From Siphonodentalium dalli (taxonomy: Eukaryota; Mollusca; Scaphopoda; Gadilida; Siphonodentaliidae): a stretch of 64,000 nucleotides of DNA. The stretch lies in the NCBI GenBank assembly GCA_032622095.1, contig CP136067.1, positions 77,774,705 to 77,838,704 of the forward strand, written 5' to 3'. Shown one piece after another: positions 22,901 through 32,545 of this stretch. The notes below the pieces were generated by a model. That model was not told the origin of the DNA, searched no databases, and was given only the letters and a program-made list of their open reading frames with translations. Numbering within the stretch: the first letter of the stretch is position 1; the number at the start of each line of letters is the position of its first letter. The position numbers and the translations under genes are program-made.

Positions 22901-25044
22901 CATAAAGCATACACCACCAAAGACAGCTCACCTCAAAGAAGGAAAAAGTATCAGCTCGGCAACCCATGCGTCCGACAGAAGCTGTAAGTGTTAGCTCTTA
23001 GGCTATTTTTAACCATATCTAGTGACCTTCACAGAGGGTTTGAGTGTTAAATTTGTATGTCCGAAACAAACCAGACAACGTACTTGATTACTTGTATTAT
23101 TACAATTACGAGATATTGATGATTTAATAACCGCTGTTTATATTATTGTTGTGGGGCAATAGACATAATGAATATAAGAACAGAGTTTGCACTTTTCACC
23201 ATGTTCTCTGTTTAATTATGGTTCATTTTTATTCAATTTTAACCTTCGGACCCATTACGAAAGCCACCATATGCTTTAATCTTTTCATAATGGGAGCTGC
23301 GCTGGTGCAGCATTAAAGTTCCCGTTCCGAAGCATTATCTTGTATATGCGTGTCTTCCACAAGCAGTCTCACATATATATAAGAACATGCACTGACTTAA
23401 TACAAGGTCAAGGTACATTTGTAAATGTATTTAGGCCACTCTTATATAAGCCTTGCATATATATGAGAATATGTTGGCACAGTTGCAAAACTTATGTTAG
23501 TGGGTGGCATGACATGATAGTTTAGGATAATTCGGTTATAACTATAATTGTTTTATTGTGCGATAACTTGTTATCTCATAAAATGATACTTTTCATAGAT
23601 ATAATGTGGATAGATATTATTTTTATTGCATCGATCCGTGCCTTGTCTATATGATTAATTTGTTACAATAGGCAAATTCTTACACTATTAGTTGATTTGC
23701 AGTAATATATTCACCCATGGCTAGGACGTCATGTGTGATGCACTCACCCATCAACGGGTTAATGCTGCTATTCATGAATTTTTATGTCTTCTGTTTTCAG
23801 TTGCTGAGAGTGCTGCAGCCATGGTTCTCCTGCCATCACAGTTCAAAGAGAACATTGACTACATTATCATATGTGGCTCAAAGGTATGTAGCTCAAGTAA
23901 TAGTATAATTTAGTGTAAATCTAGGTCATCTAGTCTTTCACACAAATTCAGTCATGTAACCGATATTAATAGATTATGTAGCTAGTGTCATCACTTAAAC
24001 TGTTTAGGTCCGCCATGTGGATTTGAGCATCTATTGGGTGAGGCTTCGGTGTCCAATAGATGCGAAATACCCGGTGGACACAAACAGTTGAAGCAACAAC
24101 ATAAGCTACATATTTTATTTATACATTGCATAAAACATGCATGCCTTTTCTGTGGTATTTCTGCAGCAAAATGATTTTATTTTAAACTGGCCTTGTTGTA
24201 ATGGTTTAAAGATGTTTTATAGCGAAAAAACATCTGTTTACAACTTTTGATTCAAACATCTAAAAAAAAATGTCGGTTCAGGTCGGTTTACGTGCCTAGT
24301 TACCTGCGCAATTTACATATACGTCGTGAAAGTTGTACTAACCTAAGAAAGCCACACTAATAATTCATGTCTGTACTGAATAAATAATCTCATAGCTCTC
24401 TTAATAATAACTGTGGTTTGAAATAACTCACATAAATTTGTCAACCTCACTACACAATGGACAAGATGCGCTGTTCTTAGTTCTGTTTACTTTTGTCCTG
24501 GTTGTGTTGACACTACCAATCGTGAGTGCATGCTACTCGTAATGTATTTCTGTTTGTGTTATTATTCATACATAAAACGTTTCTTGGATCAGATACTGGT
24601 GCTCAATCAAAGCTGTGATCCTTAAACATAGTGTCAAGATTTAAACTAAAGCATTGGGAAATATATAAATTATTCAGTTCCGCTCTAGTTCTGCAGCTAA
24701 ACTTGGCTATTGTTGTCGTTCCTTCTCTAACCATGTTTAAATTTCTCATCCAGGATAGACCTGGGGATGCTGGGGACAGCCCGTACATTGAGTGTGATGG
24801 CGAGATCTTTGGGGCAACTGAATTCACTGTTTATGCTGAAAACGAAGAGATATGCAAAGCAACTGATCTGTTTCATGGGTTCATGATGATGATGGCCTGT
24901 TACTACACATTCAACATGGCCTACCCCAGCAGAATTGTGAACACACTGACATTTATGCAGCGAGTATTACTGAAAATAAATGACAGTGCCAAGAAGGATA
25001 AAGCTGCAAAGAAGATTGCCTCTCTTTTAAAGAGAATTGCTTGA
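13905..25044 (+). CDS. SAMD3-like uncharacterised protein, C-terminal exons
   Basis: Seven plus-strand exons with consistent phase: about 13905-13992, 14764-14863, 15723-15828, 21998-22248, 22818-22983, 23801-23883 and 24754-25044 (stop TGA 25042-25044). All later junctions are GT-AG. Segments include ILTQVDRVEIVRAIYKDMCK, DFWKTRLSDKFRNSRRRE, MMDRTFPDRRKYIIDDCPGV, LAEEYKRLTTYDLASSMLSE and YPSRIVNTLTFMQRVLLKIN. This order (short helical N part, a W-K..L..KF.N.RRR segment, RR..I...P.V.EI...YP.L, then an F..M....Y...YP..I..T..F.Q..L tail) matches proteins annotated in fish and invertebrates as sterile alpha motif domain-containing 3-like, whose function is not known. The SAM or other N-terminal domain was not found. 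The first acceptor (tttttttttctgtacaag) is my best guess. Intron 3 is 6.2 kb because of nested transposons. Confidence 0.65.
15190..15480. repeat. Remnants of the tatatatgagaatg hairpin MITE family
   Basis: In intron 2, scattered blocks such as cacatatatatgagaatg (15425-15445) and ggccaatgcattc resemble the internal palindrome of the TTAA MITEs elsewhere. No clean ends remain. Confidence 0.4.
16280..20172 (+). mobile_element. Non-LTR retrotransposon (Jockey superfamily: CR1/L2/Daphne-like)
   Basis: It encodes an apurinic-type endonuclease followed by a reverse transcriptase and ends in aataaacaatcaatcaatca, a short tandem tail typical of CR1, L2 and Daphne lines. The 5' boundary is uncertain. 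It lies inside the TIR element in intron 3 of the host gene and in the same orientation. Confidence 0.85.
16566..19667 (+). pseudogene. LINE ORF2: endonuclease and reverse transcriptase, frameshifted
   Basis: Endonuclease motifs appear in order: LIGLNCRSLNANWDNF, DVIALSEIF, GSIYRPNT, LIGDFNIDLL and SDVSDHFATF. Reverse transcriptase follows with RPISILPAFSEIMEK, FIDLSKAFDMISHTILL, GMPQGSILGPVLFLIYVNDM and the catalytic FADDT (about residue 176 of the last frame). The protein ends with a Cys-containing tail, RDCAVMPKCTT. The coding sequence is split over several frames, with a stop near 16968, frame changes near 17270, 17825 and 18340. The polymerase core (18252-19667) remains open for 471 codons, so the copy is dead but not ancient. 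No ORF1 is recognised upstream; the 76-codon frame at 16324 is unassigned. Confidence 0.85.
20383..20783. mobile_element. MITE with ggtactcaatcc-type inverted ends
   Basis: Ends aatgtactcaatccgaattc and, inverted, attggattgagtacctt. Body blocks (ttatttgattcgagtcgagg, gttgataaataacaggtttt) recur at 29270-29420 and 47600-47905. It sits between the LINE tail and the right TIR of the element in intron 3. Confidence 0.6.
20963..21284. other. Intronic, no recognisable feature
   Basis: Within intron 3 of the SAMD3-like gene. The ggttggccttggcggtgggt segment is GC-rich but no coding role is supported. Confidence 0.35.
21285..21350 (+). repeat. aaagagcgtt short dispersed element, copy 1
   Basis: Pattern: aaagagcgtt, about 13 bases, attcctgatatgg, four to five bases, then aataaagagcgtttat. 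Related copies lie near 44078, 46880 (inverted), 51560 (inverted) and 53705. Type unknown. Confidence 0.6.
22280..22473. mobile_element. TTAA-flanked hairpin MITE, copy 2
   Basis: TTAA at 22280-22283 and 22470-22473 bracket inverted ends ctcttccacgattggagc and gctcccatcatgaaaggg. The interior carries the cttatataagagaatact and ctattctcttgtatatgcg arms. It lies in the intron after exon 4 of the SAMD3-like gene, 31 bp past the donor. Confidence 0.75.
23276..23520. mobile_element. TTAA-type hairpin MITE, rearranged copy
   Basis: TTAA at 23276 is followed by tcttttcataatgggagctg, the same inverted end as the other copies, then catatatataagaacatgc and gcatatatatgagaatatg arms. The right end is unclear. 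It lies in the intron after exon 5. Confidence 0.5.
23890..24750. other. Intron 6 of the SAMD3-like gene
   Basis: AT-rich, no exon or clear repeat recognised between the donor after 23883 and the acceptor at 24751-24753. Confidence 0.4.
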
Positions 25045-25070
25045 GATGTGCCGCTAACTAGAAACTACAA

Positions 25071-25277
25071 TAATGATCTAATTAATCGACTACTTAAACA
25101 CAGCAGAATTATGGGTAACTTTTCAGGATTTAGTGGGAAATATGTCTTGTTGCCATTCATCGGAAAGCTCTCGCCGCGAGCTTTCCGATGAATGGCAACA
25201 AGCCATATTTCCGACTAAATCTTGAAAAGTTACCCATAATTCTGCTGTGTTTAAGGAGTCGATTAATTAGAGCATTA
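25071..25277. repeat. 207-bp near-perfect palindrome just after the stop codon
   Basis: Arms of about 100 bp: left taatgatctaattaatcgac through cattcatcggaaagctc, then a short spacer (tcgccgc) and gagctttccgatgaatg back to gtcgattaattagagcatta. Only a few mismatches. It begins 27 bp after the TGA of the SAMD3-like gene, so if transcribed as 3' UTR it would fold into a long hairpin. Probably a fold-back transposable element by origin. Confidence 0.9.
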
Positions 25278-25372
25278 CTGTTCCTCAATGTCGCAAGGCA
25301 GAATATTATATTCCAATTACTAAATACTCAATGACAAGTACCGGTAGTTCCCTTTGGAAATTTTCAAATAAT

Positions 25373-25520
25373 AAGTTCACCGAGCAAACTTGGATGCATT
25401 CTCGAATATATGTGAGGTTTACCCTATGGGAGACTTGCATATATAAGAAAATGCTCTGGCACATGGGTCATTTGAGTCTTTAATGCCTCACCAGTGCAGC
25501 TCTCAACATGAAACGGTTAA
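25373..25520. mobile_element. TTAA-type hairpin MITE, partial copy
   Basis: Contains ccctatgggagacttgcata, tataagaaaatgctctggca, ctttaatgcctcaccagtgc and ends tcaacatgaaacggttaa. The left end is degraded. Confidence 0.55.
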
Positions 25521-26090
25521 ACAATTTGGATTTGAACTCGTTTTAGAAGAATACAATGATATTTAACACACCGACAAGTGCATAATCCTTTTTAAAATAT
25601 TGCCGGAAAAATTCATATGACATTTTATGCAAGGTTGTTTGTTGCCCTTGTGATGGCATAGACCCCATGATCGCTTTATTTCAAAATATGATTATGAACT
25701 TGTTTTCAACATTAAAATTGGCATGTTTTTTCAACACGTGGTGCATGTAAAATATTTGGTTTTTACTGGTGACGTTTCCTTGTCTCTTAAGACTCAAATC
25801 GACATCCAAATGGATTTAAACTTGAGTAATGTGAATCACTGGAAAAAGCTGGTTGCTATTCATTTTGTTTTTGGCACATCTCAAGCAATTCATTCACAGT
25901 ACTATAGCTCTACTTTCTTTTTATGTGTTTTCATCTGTGCTATTTCATTCTTGTTCATTATGTGGCAATCTAGCTGAATATTTATCTGAACTGTCTCTGA
26001 AATTCTCTCTTTGATTGAATTATCTTGGACACTTAAATGGCTAAGTATGGCATATCTTCCAGTTATAAATGGAAACATCACACAATTGAA
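25521..26090. other. Intergenic, no recognisable feature
   Basis: AT-rich. An 84-codon frame at 25723 is hydrophobic and AT-driven; not supported as a gene. Confidence 0.35.
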
Positions 26091-26201
26091 ATGGTGGCGT
26101 GAAATAATTTGTTGCGCTTGAGTGTTTTACAAAATAGTCCTTGCCTCAAATGAATTATGTTGTAAAACACTTAACTGCAATGGATTATTTCACTCCACCA
26201 T
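26091..26201. repeat. Hairpin-forming inverted repeat
   Basis: Arms atggtggcgtgaaataattt with tgagtgttttacaa, and ttgtaaaacactta with attatttcactccaccat, around a loop of about 30 bases. Confidence 0.7.
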
Positions 26202-26401
26202 ATAATCGCTCTTATCTATTTAAATTACAGTGCCTATATATATATATATATATGTTATTCTGAATAAAAGAAATTTAGATTTAGATTCTCATATCTCATT
26301 GTACTGAAAACCATCGATGGGTACCCACCCCATGTAACCAACCACCCCCACCAACACCACCCAGCTGGGTTCCCCATCCATTCTTCGACGCACCAAATTT
26401 G

Positions 26402-26760
26402 TCAGATGACATGGACCTGTGTCGGCCCAAACGTGCCACTTTACACGCCTGACGCGCTTTCTATGGACAAACTCTCTGACGCGTTTAGTGTGTCAACTGA
26501 CACGATTGGGCGACACGTTAGATGTGTCGCATGACACGTTTGCTGTGTCACAAGATATGGACCCGTGTCGCCAAAACGTGTCGTTTTACACGCCTGACGC
26601 GCTTGCTATGGACAAACTCTGTGACGCGTTTAGTGTGTCAACTGACACGATTGGGCGACACGTTATGCGTGTCGCATGACACGTTTACTGTGTCACCTGA
26701 CATGTTTACTGTGTCATTTGACGCGCTTTCTATGGACAACTTATCGTGTCATTTGACACG
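26402..26760. repeat. 145-bp satellite rich in TGACACG / CGTGTCA
   Basis: Units start at 26402, 26548 and 26693 (third truncated), each with gacgcgctt, tatggacaaactct, tgtcaactgacacgattggg and cgacacgtta. Within each unit the heptamer tgacacg or its complement appears repeatedly in both orientations. GC-rich compared with its flanks. Confidence 0.85.
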
Positions 26761-26784
26761 GTAAAGTTTTTCACTAGCTGCACC

Positions 26785-26900
26785 ACCAACATCTTCTCGA
26801 GTCGAATCCCATCGGGCTCATCACATCCATCTACCCAGATGACTGGGCCGACACACCATCGGCATCTGCTGCTCGAGTCGAATCCCATCGAGCCTCACAC
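26785..26900. repeat. 77-bp repeat units like those at 9.85 kb
   Basis: Contains ctcgagtcgaatcccatcg, catccatctacccagatgac and tgggccgacacaccatcggc, matching the unit at 9850-10003 in order and spacing. Confidence 0.65.
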
Positions 26901-27109
26901 CACATGGAGGACTATCCAGACCGGCAGGCCCTCATTCAACTTTCTGTATTGTTGAATTTAATAAACATGTGGCCATCTCCGCAAAACACCGAGTCTCTCT
27001 CAATCCCAACAAACTTAAACAATGGGGCTCTCAATATGGGGTGAAGCTTGGTCGCGATCGACAAGTGCGCTAGTCACCTCCTTGCTCTCTCAAACAAAAG
27101 CCTAGGAGT

Positions 27110-29031
27110 ATAATTCAACACATGGAAATTGCGAACCACCGTCCTCAAACCGCACGAGAGGTGGTTGTATGGGAGTCTCGTACTTGCGGATTGGCCAAGC
27201 CCCATCCTCTAGGTTCGAACACCCCAGGGACTTGGAAGCACTCAATGCAACGGGGAGTCCCCTGAGTTAGGCCCGGACACATGGTAAAGAATGTTTGGAC
27301 AGTTGGGGTCTTGTATAATTATTATTAAATAGTTACCAACATTCACAGAAAACGTCAAATGCATTTGCCCCTCTGGGAAAATCTGCTTTGGGCATTCTTG
27401 TATTTGGAACCCTCGGTCGAGGCTTATCCTTCGCGTTTCTGTTACCGATCCACACCTGACAATTATAAAAGGTAAAGAGGATGTTGATTTAAATGAATGA
27501 GGAAGAATAAAACACTTGCAATTTAAGTTTATGTAACTTTCAGTAAATATTTGAAAAAAAACTGGTATGGTTACAACTTTAAATCCCCTCAATAAGGTCA
27601 TGAACATGAACATGGATTATGTGATTCTCATAAAAAATTAGTTCCAACTTAGACTTGGTGTAGCAATCATAATTATTTGCTACATCGTAACTGATTGTTT
27701 GAATGAACATGGTTACTTATTGTCACTTTCTCCGCGAGATTCCTTTTCATGCATGCACTTGTGATGACTTACGTCGCAAAAGATATACCTTCATTTTAAC
27801 TCGATAATTAGTTTAGGGTCGGATGCATTCTGATAGATACTAGGGTCAGAAGACCGGATACATAAATCTTTTTTATTTTGTCCTAATTATACAATCTATA
27901 CTCACCTGAACCCAGTCATCAAACATTTTCAGTCTTTTGACAACCTCCTCTATCTGGTCACTACTGCCAACGCTTCTCGTGTCTTTTTGCTAAGCAACCT
28001 CCAGAATATCAACCTCTGTTTGGCTGTCCTTTCTTCTTTTTGACTGGAAGGACAGAATACATGTAGCCAACATTTATAAATAAGGAGAGGTATCACAGAG
28101 CATGCTTGACCACTGGTTCACTATAATATATACTGTTTCAAGTCAATCTTACTATTTGGACAAAAAAAGATCAATATTTAATAAATTTGGGCGGGCATAA
28201 CCCAAAATTGAACTGAATGGGCGAAACCTATTAAATGTGGGTATCTGTCGGCCCTGTCAGACTCACAGTCTGTTCATACAAAAGATCAAATCCAATCAGA
28301 ATGACGATGAGTGAGATACTGAGGATCAAAGTTGGTTCAGACTGAGAGATGGACAGAAAGGATAGACAGACGGTACTAATTTTTACATAGTAATACATTG
28401 TAATTTATAACGGCTAAACTTTGTTTGCACAGGGGATAAAACATACATGCACTAATCAAACAGAAATATTTGAGAGGTATAATAATTGATGATCCAATTA
28501 ATAGGGGTGTAATTTCAGTATGCATTAGTAATGACATTATATATGTAGACACTTACAAAGCTGTACACTATGTTGGTAGCACTGGTGGGCTCCATCGATG
28601 AAGTTGATTTGAACAGCTCTTCTTGAAGGGGGTATACAATCTGAGATTAGAAATTAGAATTGAATAAGACAGAGCAATATACGACATATCCCCGCCAATT
28701 TATTTTTGAACTATTCTATTAAGATATTAAACACAGTTCCACATTCATCACATCAGTGTGGGGTGAACCAATGGGTTCCATTTAAAATCAATACTTGACT
28801 TTTGCTTCATAGGATTTTATGACATTGAAAGAATTTAATGTGTATTACCAGTGTAAATTGTACAGGGCTAATCGTTAAATCGCACTTAAAAACCAAAAAA
28901 AAACACCAAAAAAAAACAAACAAAAAACATTAACAGCCCACAACTTAACGTGACTGCAAGCTCAGATGGTGTGATTACACCCGCCATGCCAATACTGACC
29001 CAAACTGTTATAGGTCTATGGAAGTCCTGCA
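27110..29031 (-). CDS. Unrecognised minus-strand gene with small phase-consistent exons, probable membrane protein
   Basis: On the minus strand, exons at 29031-28979, 28640-28557, 28341-28267, 28043-27906 and 27455-27337 have AG acceptors and GT donors (several consensus gtgagt or gtaagt), and all internal phases agree (mostly 0). Peptides: QDFHRPITVWVSIGMAG; IVYPLQEELFKSTSSMEPTS; SEPTLILSISLIVILIGFDL (hydrophobic, likely a membrane segment); SVGSSDQIEEVVKRLKMFDD; VWIGNRNAKDKPRPRVPNTR. The fourth exon has an in-frame TAG at 27990-27992; splicing to an alternative acceptor ending in that same TAG would start the exon at 27989 and remove the stop without changing phase. A last frame at about 27259-27110 (GLPVALSASKSLGCSNLEDG...) could be the terminal exon. 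The first donor (gtaatc) is weak. N-terminus and family unknown. Confidence 0.5.
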
Positions 29032-29260
29032 CTGAAAATGAACCAATCATATCAAAATCAATCCCAAAGTAATGTTCAAAGTACAGGTAGTTTCAAAGCT
29101 GAAGTAACCTACAATAATTGTACTATCATTCAATTATTGTGGAAAGTGATTTATTTATGTACCGTATATAAATTTAACAGATAATGGGACAAATATAAGT
29201 GATCAATATAAAAATATTGAAATCTTGTTATGGCTATTGGGCTTAACCGCAATTGGGTAG
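29032..29260. other. Intergenic or intronic; small hairpin at its edge
   Basis: Upstream side of the minus-strand gene. A short hairpin, taaccgcaatt ... aattgcggtta, lies at about 29244-29282. No further upstream exon recognised. Confidence 0.3.
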
Positions 29261-29261
29261 A

Positions 29262-29420
29262 GATGTAAGTAATTGCGGTTAAGTGCAATTGAATTATTCG
29301 GGGTTAAAAAGTATTTTAATTGAGTCAAGGAACCCATCCATCAATGCTTAGAGTTATCAGATTTTTATTTTTTAAATATGTTATTTTTCACCGCCTGAAA
29401 TAAAATCAGCTGACTTCTTC
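29262..29420. repeat. Partial copy of the 20383-20783 MITE
   Basis: Blocks gagtcaaggaacccatccat, caatgcttagagttatcag and aaatatgttattttt align with 20450-20520 and 47670-47730. Confidence 0.5.
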
Positions 29421-29619
29421 CAGAAAGAGTAGACATGCGTCGAAACCATGCATTACAAGAAGTCGTGGCTACCTGTAAAAAAAGTGGCGGTCGCAAAATT
29501 AATTTGGATTAAGATTAACACGATGAAAAATATCGCAATCAACAAGAATACAGTATTTTATGATAGTTGATATTGGATACATACATATAGATCATGCCTT
29601 GAATCTCTACTCTGGCTAT

Positions 29620-30085
29620 GTCGGTAGAGATCATATTACACCATGACATTTACACAACCTGGGAACTTTTTGATGTTCTGATCCGTTCTGACAGGGAACT
29701 TTATAACATTGAACAAAAAAGGCAGTGAATATATTTCAATAATCTACGGTACTTCATATTGGGGGGGGGGTGGTCCCAGCTTGAGATTGCATGCTTTTCT
29801 GTGACTTTTGTGAGACGTTATCGCCATAAACATTGAATTATGAGGAGAAATTCCATAAGCGACGCAAAGCAAAATTGCTCACAAAATCACTTAAATCGTG
29901 CGGTTTCGAGTTGGGACATTCACATGCAGTGAACATTATTTTAAATGGAACAAGTGATAACTAAGAAATAAATTCCCGGCATTATTCTTTCAACTTTAAT
30001 TAAAAAGTTTATACGGTTCCCTGTCAAAACTTCAAAGGTTTTGTACTAGTGTAATATGATCTCTATACGCCTATAGTACGGGTGT
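29620..30085. mobile_element. Inverted-repeat element, about 0.46 kb
   Basis: tagagatcatattacaccat and ctgacagggaactttataac on the left recur inverted as ggttccctgtcaaaac and gtgtaatatgatctctatac at 30015-30078. A g-tract lies at about 29761-29770. Non-coding. Confidence 0.55.
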
Positions 30086-30089
30086 TAAT

Positions 30090-30780
30090 ATATTGATTTT
30101 TCAAAACTAGGTAAAGTAAACAAAATTATCCAAAATAAATTTATAGCCAAAATTGGCAATTTATCAAGCCCAGCCACCAGTTAAATGTTATGTCTGTTTA
30201 ATGTCTAATGATATGGCTGCTTTAGTTCCCAGGCAACTGCTTCATATTTAACTTTTGCTGTGGAGATTTGCTTGTAAATCCCCATTCAAAATTGGTCACT
30301 TGACCTCCCACTCAAGTCCAATTGAATTATTAATAAATGTGAAAACGGCCTGCTATAATTGGCAGCACAGTTCACAGCTCATGTAAATAAAATATTGAAC
30401 TGATTCTTTATTTTGACTGAGTGAAATTTATAAATTTCAGAAATTTCTTTTCTATAATTTGGCGCTTGTTTACCGTTGGAATTTGGAAAATAAAACGTGA
30501 CTGTAGTCTTATTTCAGTTAAATATTGCCATATAGAATAAGACACTAAATTAAATATAATGCAAACAATAAACCCAGTATCATATTAAAACTCAACTTTC
30601 GTTTATTTTGTTTTGAGCAGTGTTTTGAGTAGGTATTTGCAGATTTTTGTCTTTTCTTTCTTCGAAAACAAAATTCTTGGAAAATAACTTCAAAGACTTC
30701 TCGCGAGACAATTTGAAAACGAGAATAGCACGTGACTCAGCGATCAGGGGCGTGGCCATCAATCGACATTGGGAGAAGGG
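30090..30780. other. Intergenic, no recognisable feature
   Basis: AT-rich, no gene seen. Confidence 0.35.
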
Positions 30781-30859
30781 GTAAATTATATATATAATGC
30801 GATATTACAGAACAAACGAATTCCTACTTGGTACCAGCATCGTATCACAGAATACGAAA

Positions 30860-31545
30860 CAATGGCTGCGGACACAAGTGCCATATAGCGATGGCATAGT
30901 AGGTGTGACAATTTATTATGGTGGAGTTTGGTGACAATTGGTCCGTCATAATTCTGTGCCATAGATATCCATGTCGCCCGCTGATTTTCCGCACAATGAG
31001 TCGACTGGACCAATTAACCATTGCTTTTCACCAAGGTTAATCTCATTACGTTTTGCTAAATTGTATTCACGACGATATATATAATTGCACGATAGATCGT
31101 CCAGAATTGTGTTTGGCCGTGGCCTGGTGGCAATTCCTCAGTGACTGACATATATATCAATATTGTGGTACGTTTTTTTATATGATCTCAATGCATGCAT
31201 GTTTATCTACTTATATTAATTTCATTAATATAAACAATCATGGCTGTTGAGATGGGTTATTCATTAAGTTATCAAGTGGACTTGTGTGTTAGCATGCACA
31301 ATATAACACTGCGTGTTGAGTAAAGATCACCATCGAAAAGACATTCAGGTAGATACATCCCTGAGAGATCGACCGTCGCTGGTAGAGCTTGGTAGACTCA
31401 TTGTGCGAATTTTCAGAGTGCGACATGGCTTGCTATGGCATATTAATTATGACAACCAATTGTCACCAAACTCCACCATAATAAATTGTCACACCTACTA
31501 TGCCATCGCTACTGTGGTACGTGTGTCCGCAGCCAATAGTAAAAT
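30860..31545. mobile_element. Fold-back element with arms of about 150 bp
   Basis: 30862-31012 and 31395-31540 are inverted copies sharing ggctgcggacaca, tagcgatggcatagtaggtg, tgacaatttattatggtgga and cgcacaatgagtc. About 380 bp separates the arms. No transposase. Confidence 0.8.
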
Positions 31546-31599
31546 ATAGACAGTCCTTGTTCTTATACCAATCCACAGCCATTGAATGGTTTTATAATT

Positions 31600-31690
31600 G
31601 TGCCTGCGTGTGTGTGTGTGTGGGGGGGGGGGGGTGTATGTGTGTGTGTGGGGGGGGGGGGTTATTGGGTGTGTGTGTGTGGTGGGGGTG
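31600..31690. repeat. (tg)n and poly-g tracts
   Basis: Alternating tgtgtgtg and g-runs of ten or more; simple sequence. Confidence 0.9.
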
Positions 31691-31794
31691 CATATATACT
31701 CTGGACAGATGTGAACTAAAGCACGTTGGCTGGTAAGGTTGGTGAGGTTGGTTGGCTAGGCGTAAATCATGTGTGCAGGCATTCGCATAGAGGT

Positions 31795-31850
31795 TGCATA
31801 ATAATATATATTATGTACATATTATGTACATATTATGTACATATGTACAT
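31795..31850. repeat. tattatgtaca microrepeat
   Basis: Four tandem units of an 11-bp tattatgtaca repeat. Confidence 0.75.
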
Positions 31851-32194
31851 TTGTTCCAGCTCTGCATCGTGTGCGATATAGTATAGACAATATTATGTGC
31901 ACGTACGTTAACTGGTTCAGTGCTGAAAGCCCATATTTGGACCCTATGTAAGAGTGCTGGAAGCCCACATATGGGCTTTGCCAATGACACTGTCTTGTTT
32001 AGTCAACTCTTGTTTAGTTTAATCATTTAAATAGCGTTTGTCAGGTAATATTTCAGAAATATTGTTACATATATAATTAAATTGGGACATTGTGAAGTTT
32101 GAATGGATGCCGACCAATAAAATTGTCAGAAAAGGTACTTATATCTCGAAAAGTTTGAGAAAAATTACAAATGTTTTGCCCTAAGGGCGGCCGA

Positions 32195-32545
32195 CAACCA
32201 AGCTCATAACCATAACCTAATCAGACATCCAGGCTCATATCGATAACCTACTTTGACAAACAGACTACCAGGCTCATAACCATAGCCTAATGAGACATCC
32301 AGGCTCATAACAATTGCCTAATGAGACATCCAGACTCATAACGATTGCCCAGTGAGACATCCAGACCCATAACCATAGTCTAATGACACATAAAGGCTCA
32401 TAACCATAGCCTAATGGCTGATGAGACATGCATGCCCATAGGCATAGCCATAACCTAATGAGACATCCAGACTCATAACCATAGCCTATTGAGACATCCA
32501 AGCTCATAACCATAGCCTAGTGAGACATGCAGGCTCATAACATAA
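32195..32545. repeat. 31-bp minisatellite
   Basis: Around ten diverged units of ctcataaccatagcctaatg + agacatccagg. Several consecutive units are exactly 31 bp. Because 31 is not a multiple of 3, the 79-codon minus-strand frame cycles through all frames of the unit and is not evidence of a gene. Confidence 0.85.

Noticed and set aside
27170-27240. Possible tRNA (ggttcgaac resembles a B box)
   Set aside because: The tggccaagc segment that could be an A box lies only about 12 bases upstream, and no cloverleaf can be drawn.
31500-31736. Val/Cys/Gly-rich 78-codon frame
   Set aside because: Produced by (tg)n and poly-g tracts.
32195-32545. Possible CRISPR array (regular repeat near 31 bp)
   Set aside because: Units are directly adjacent with no unique spacers; it is a minisatellite in eukaryotic DNA.
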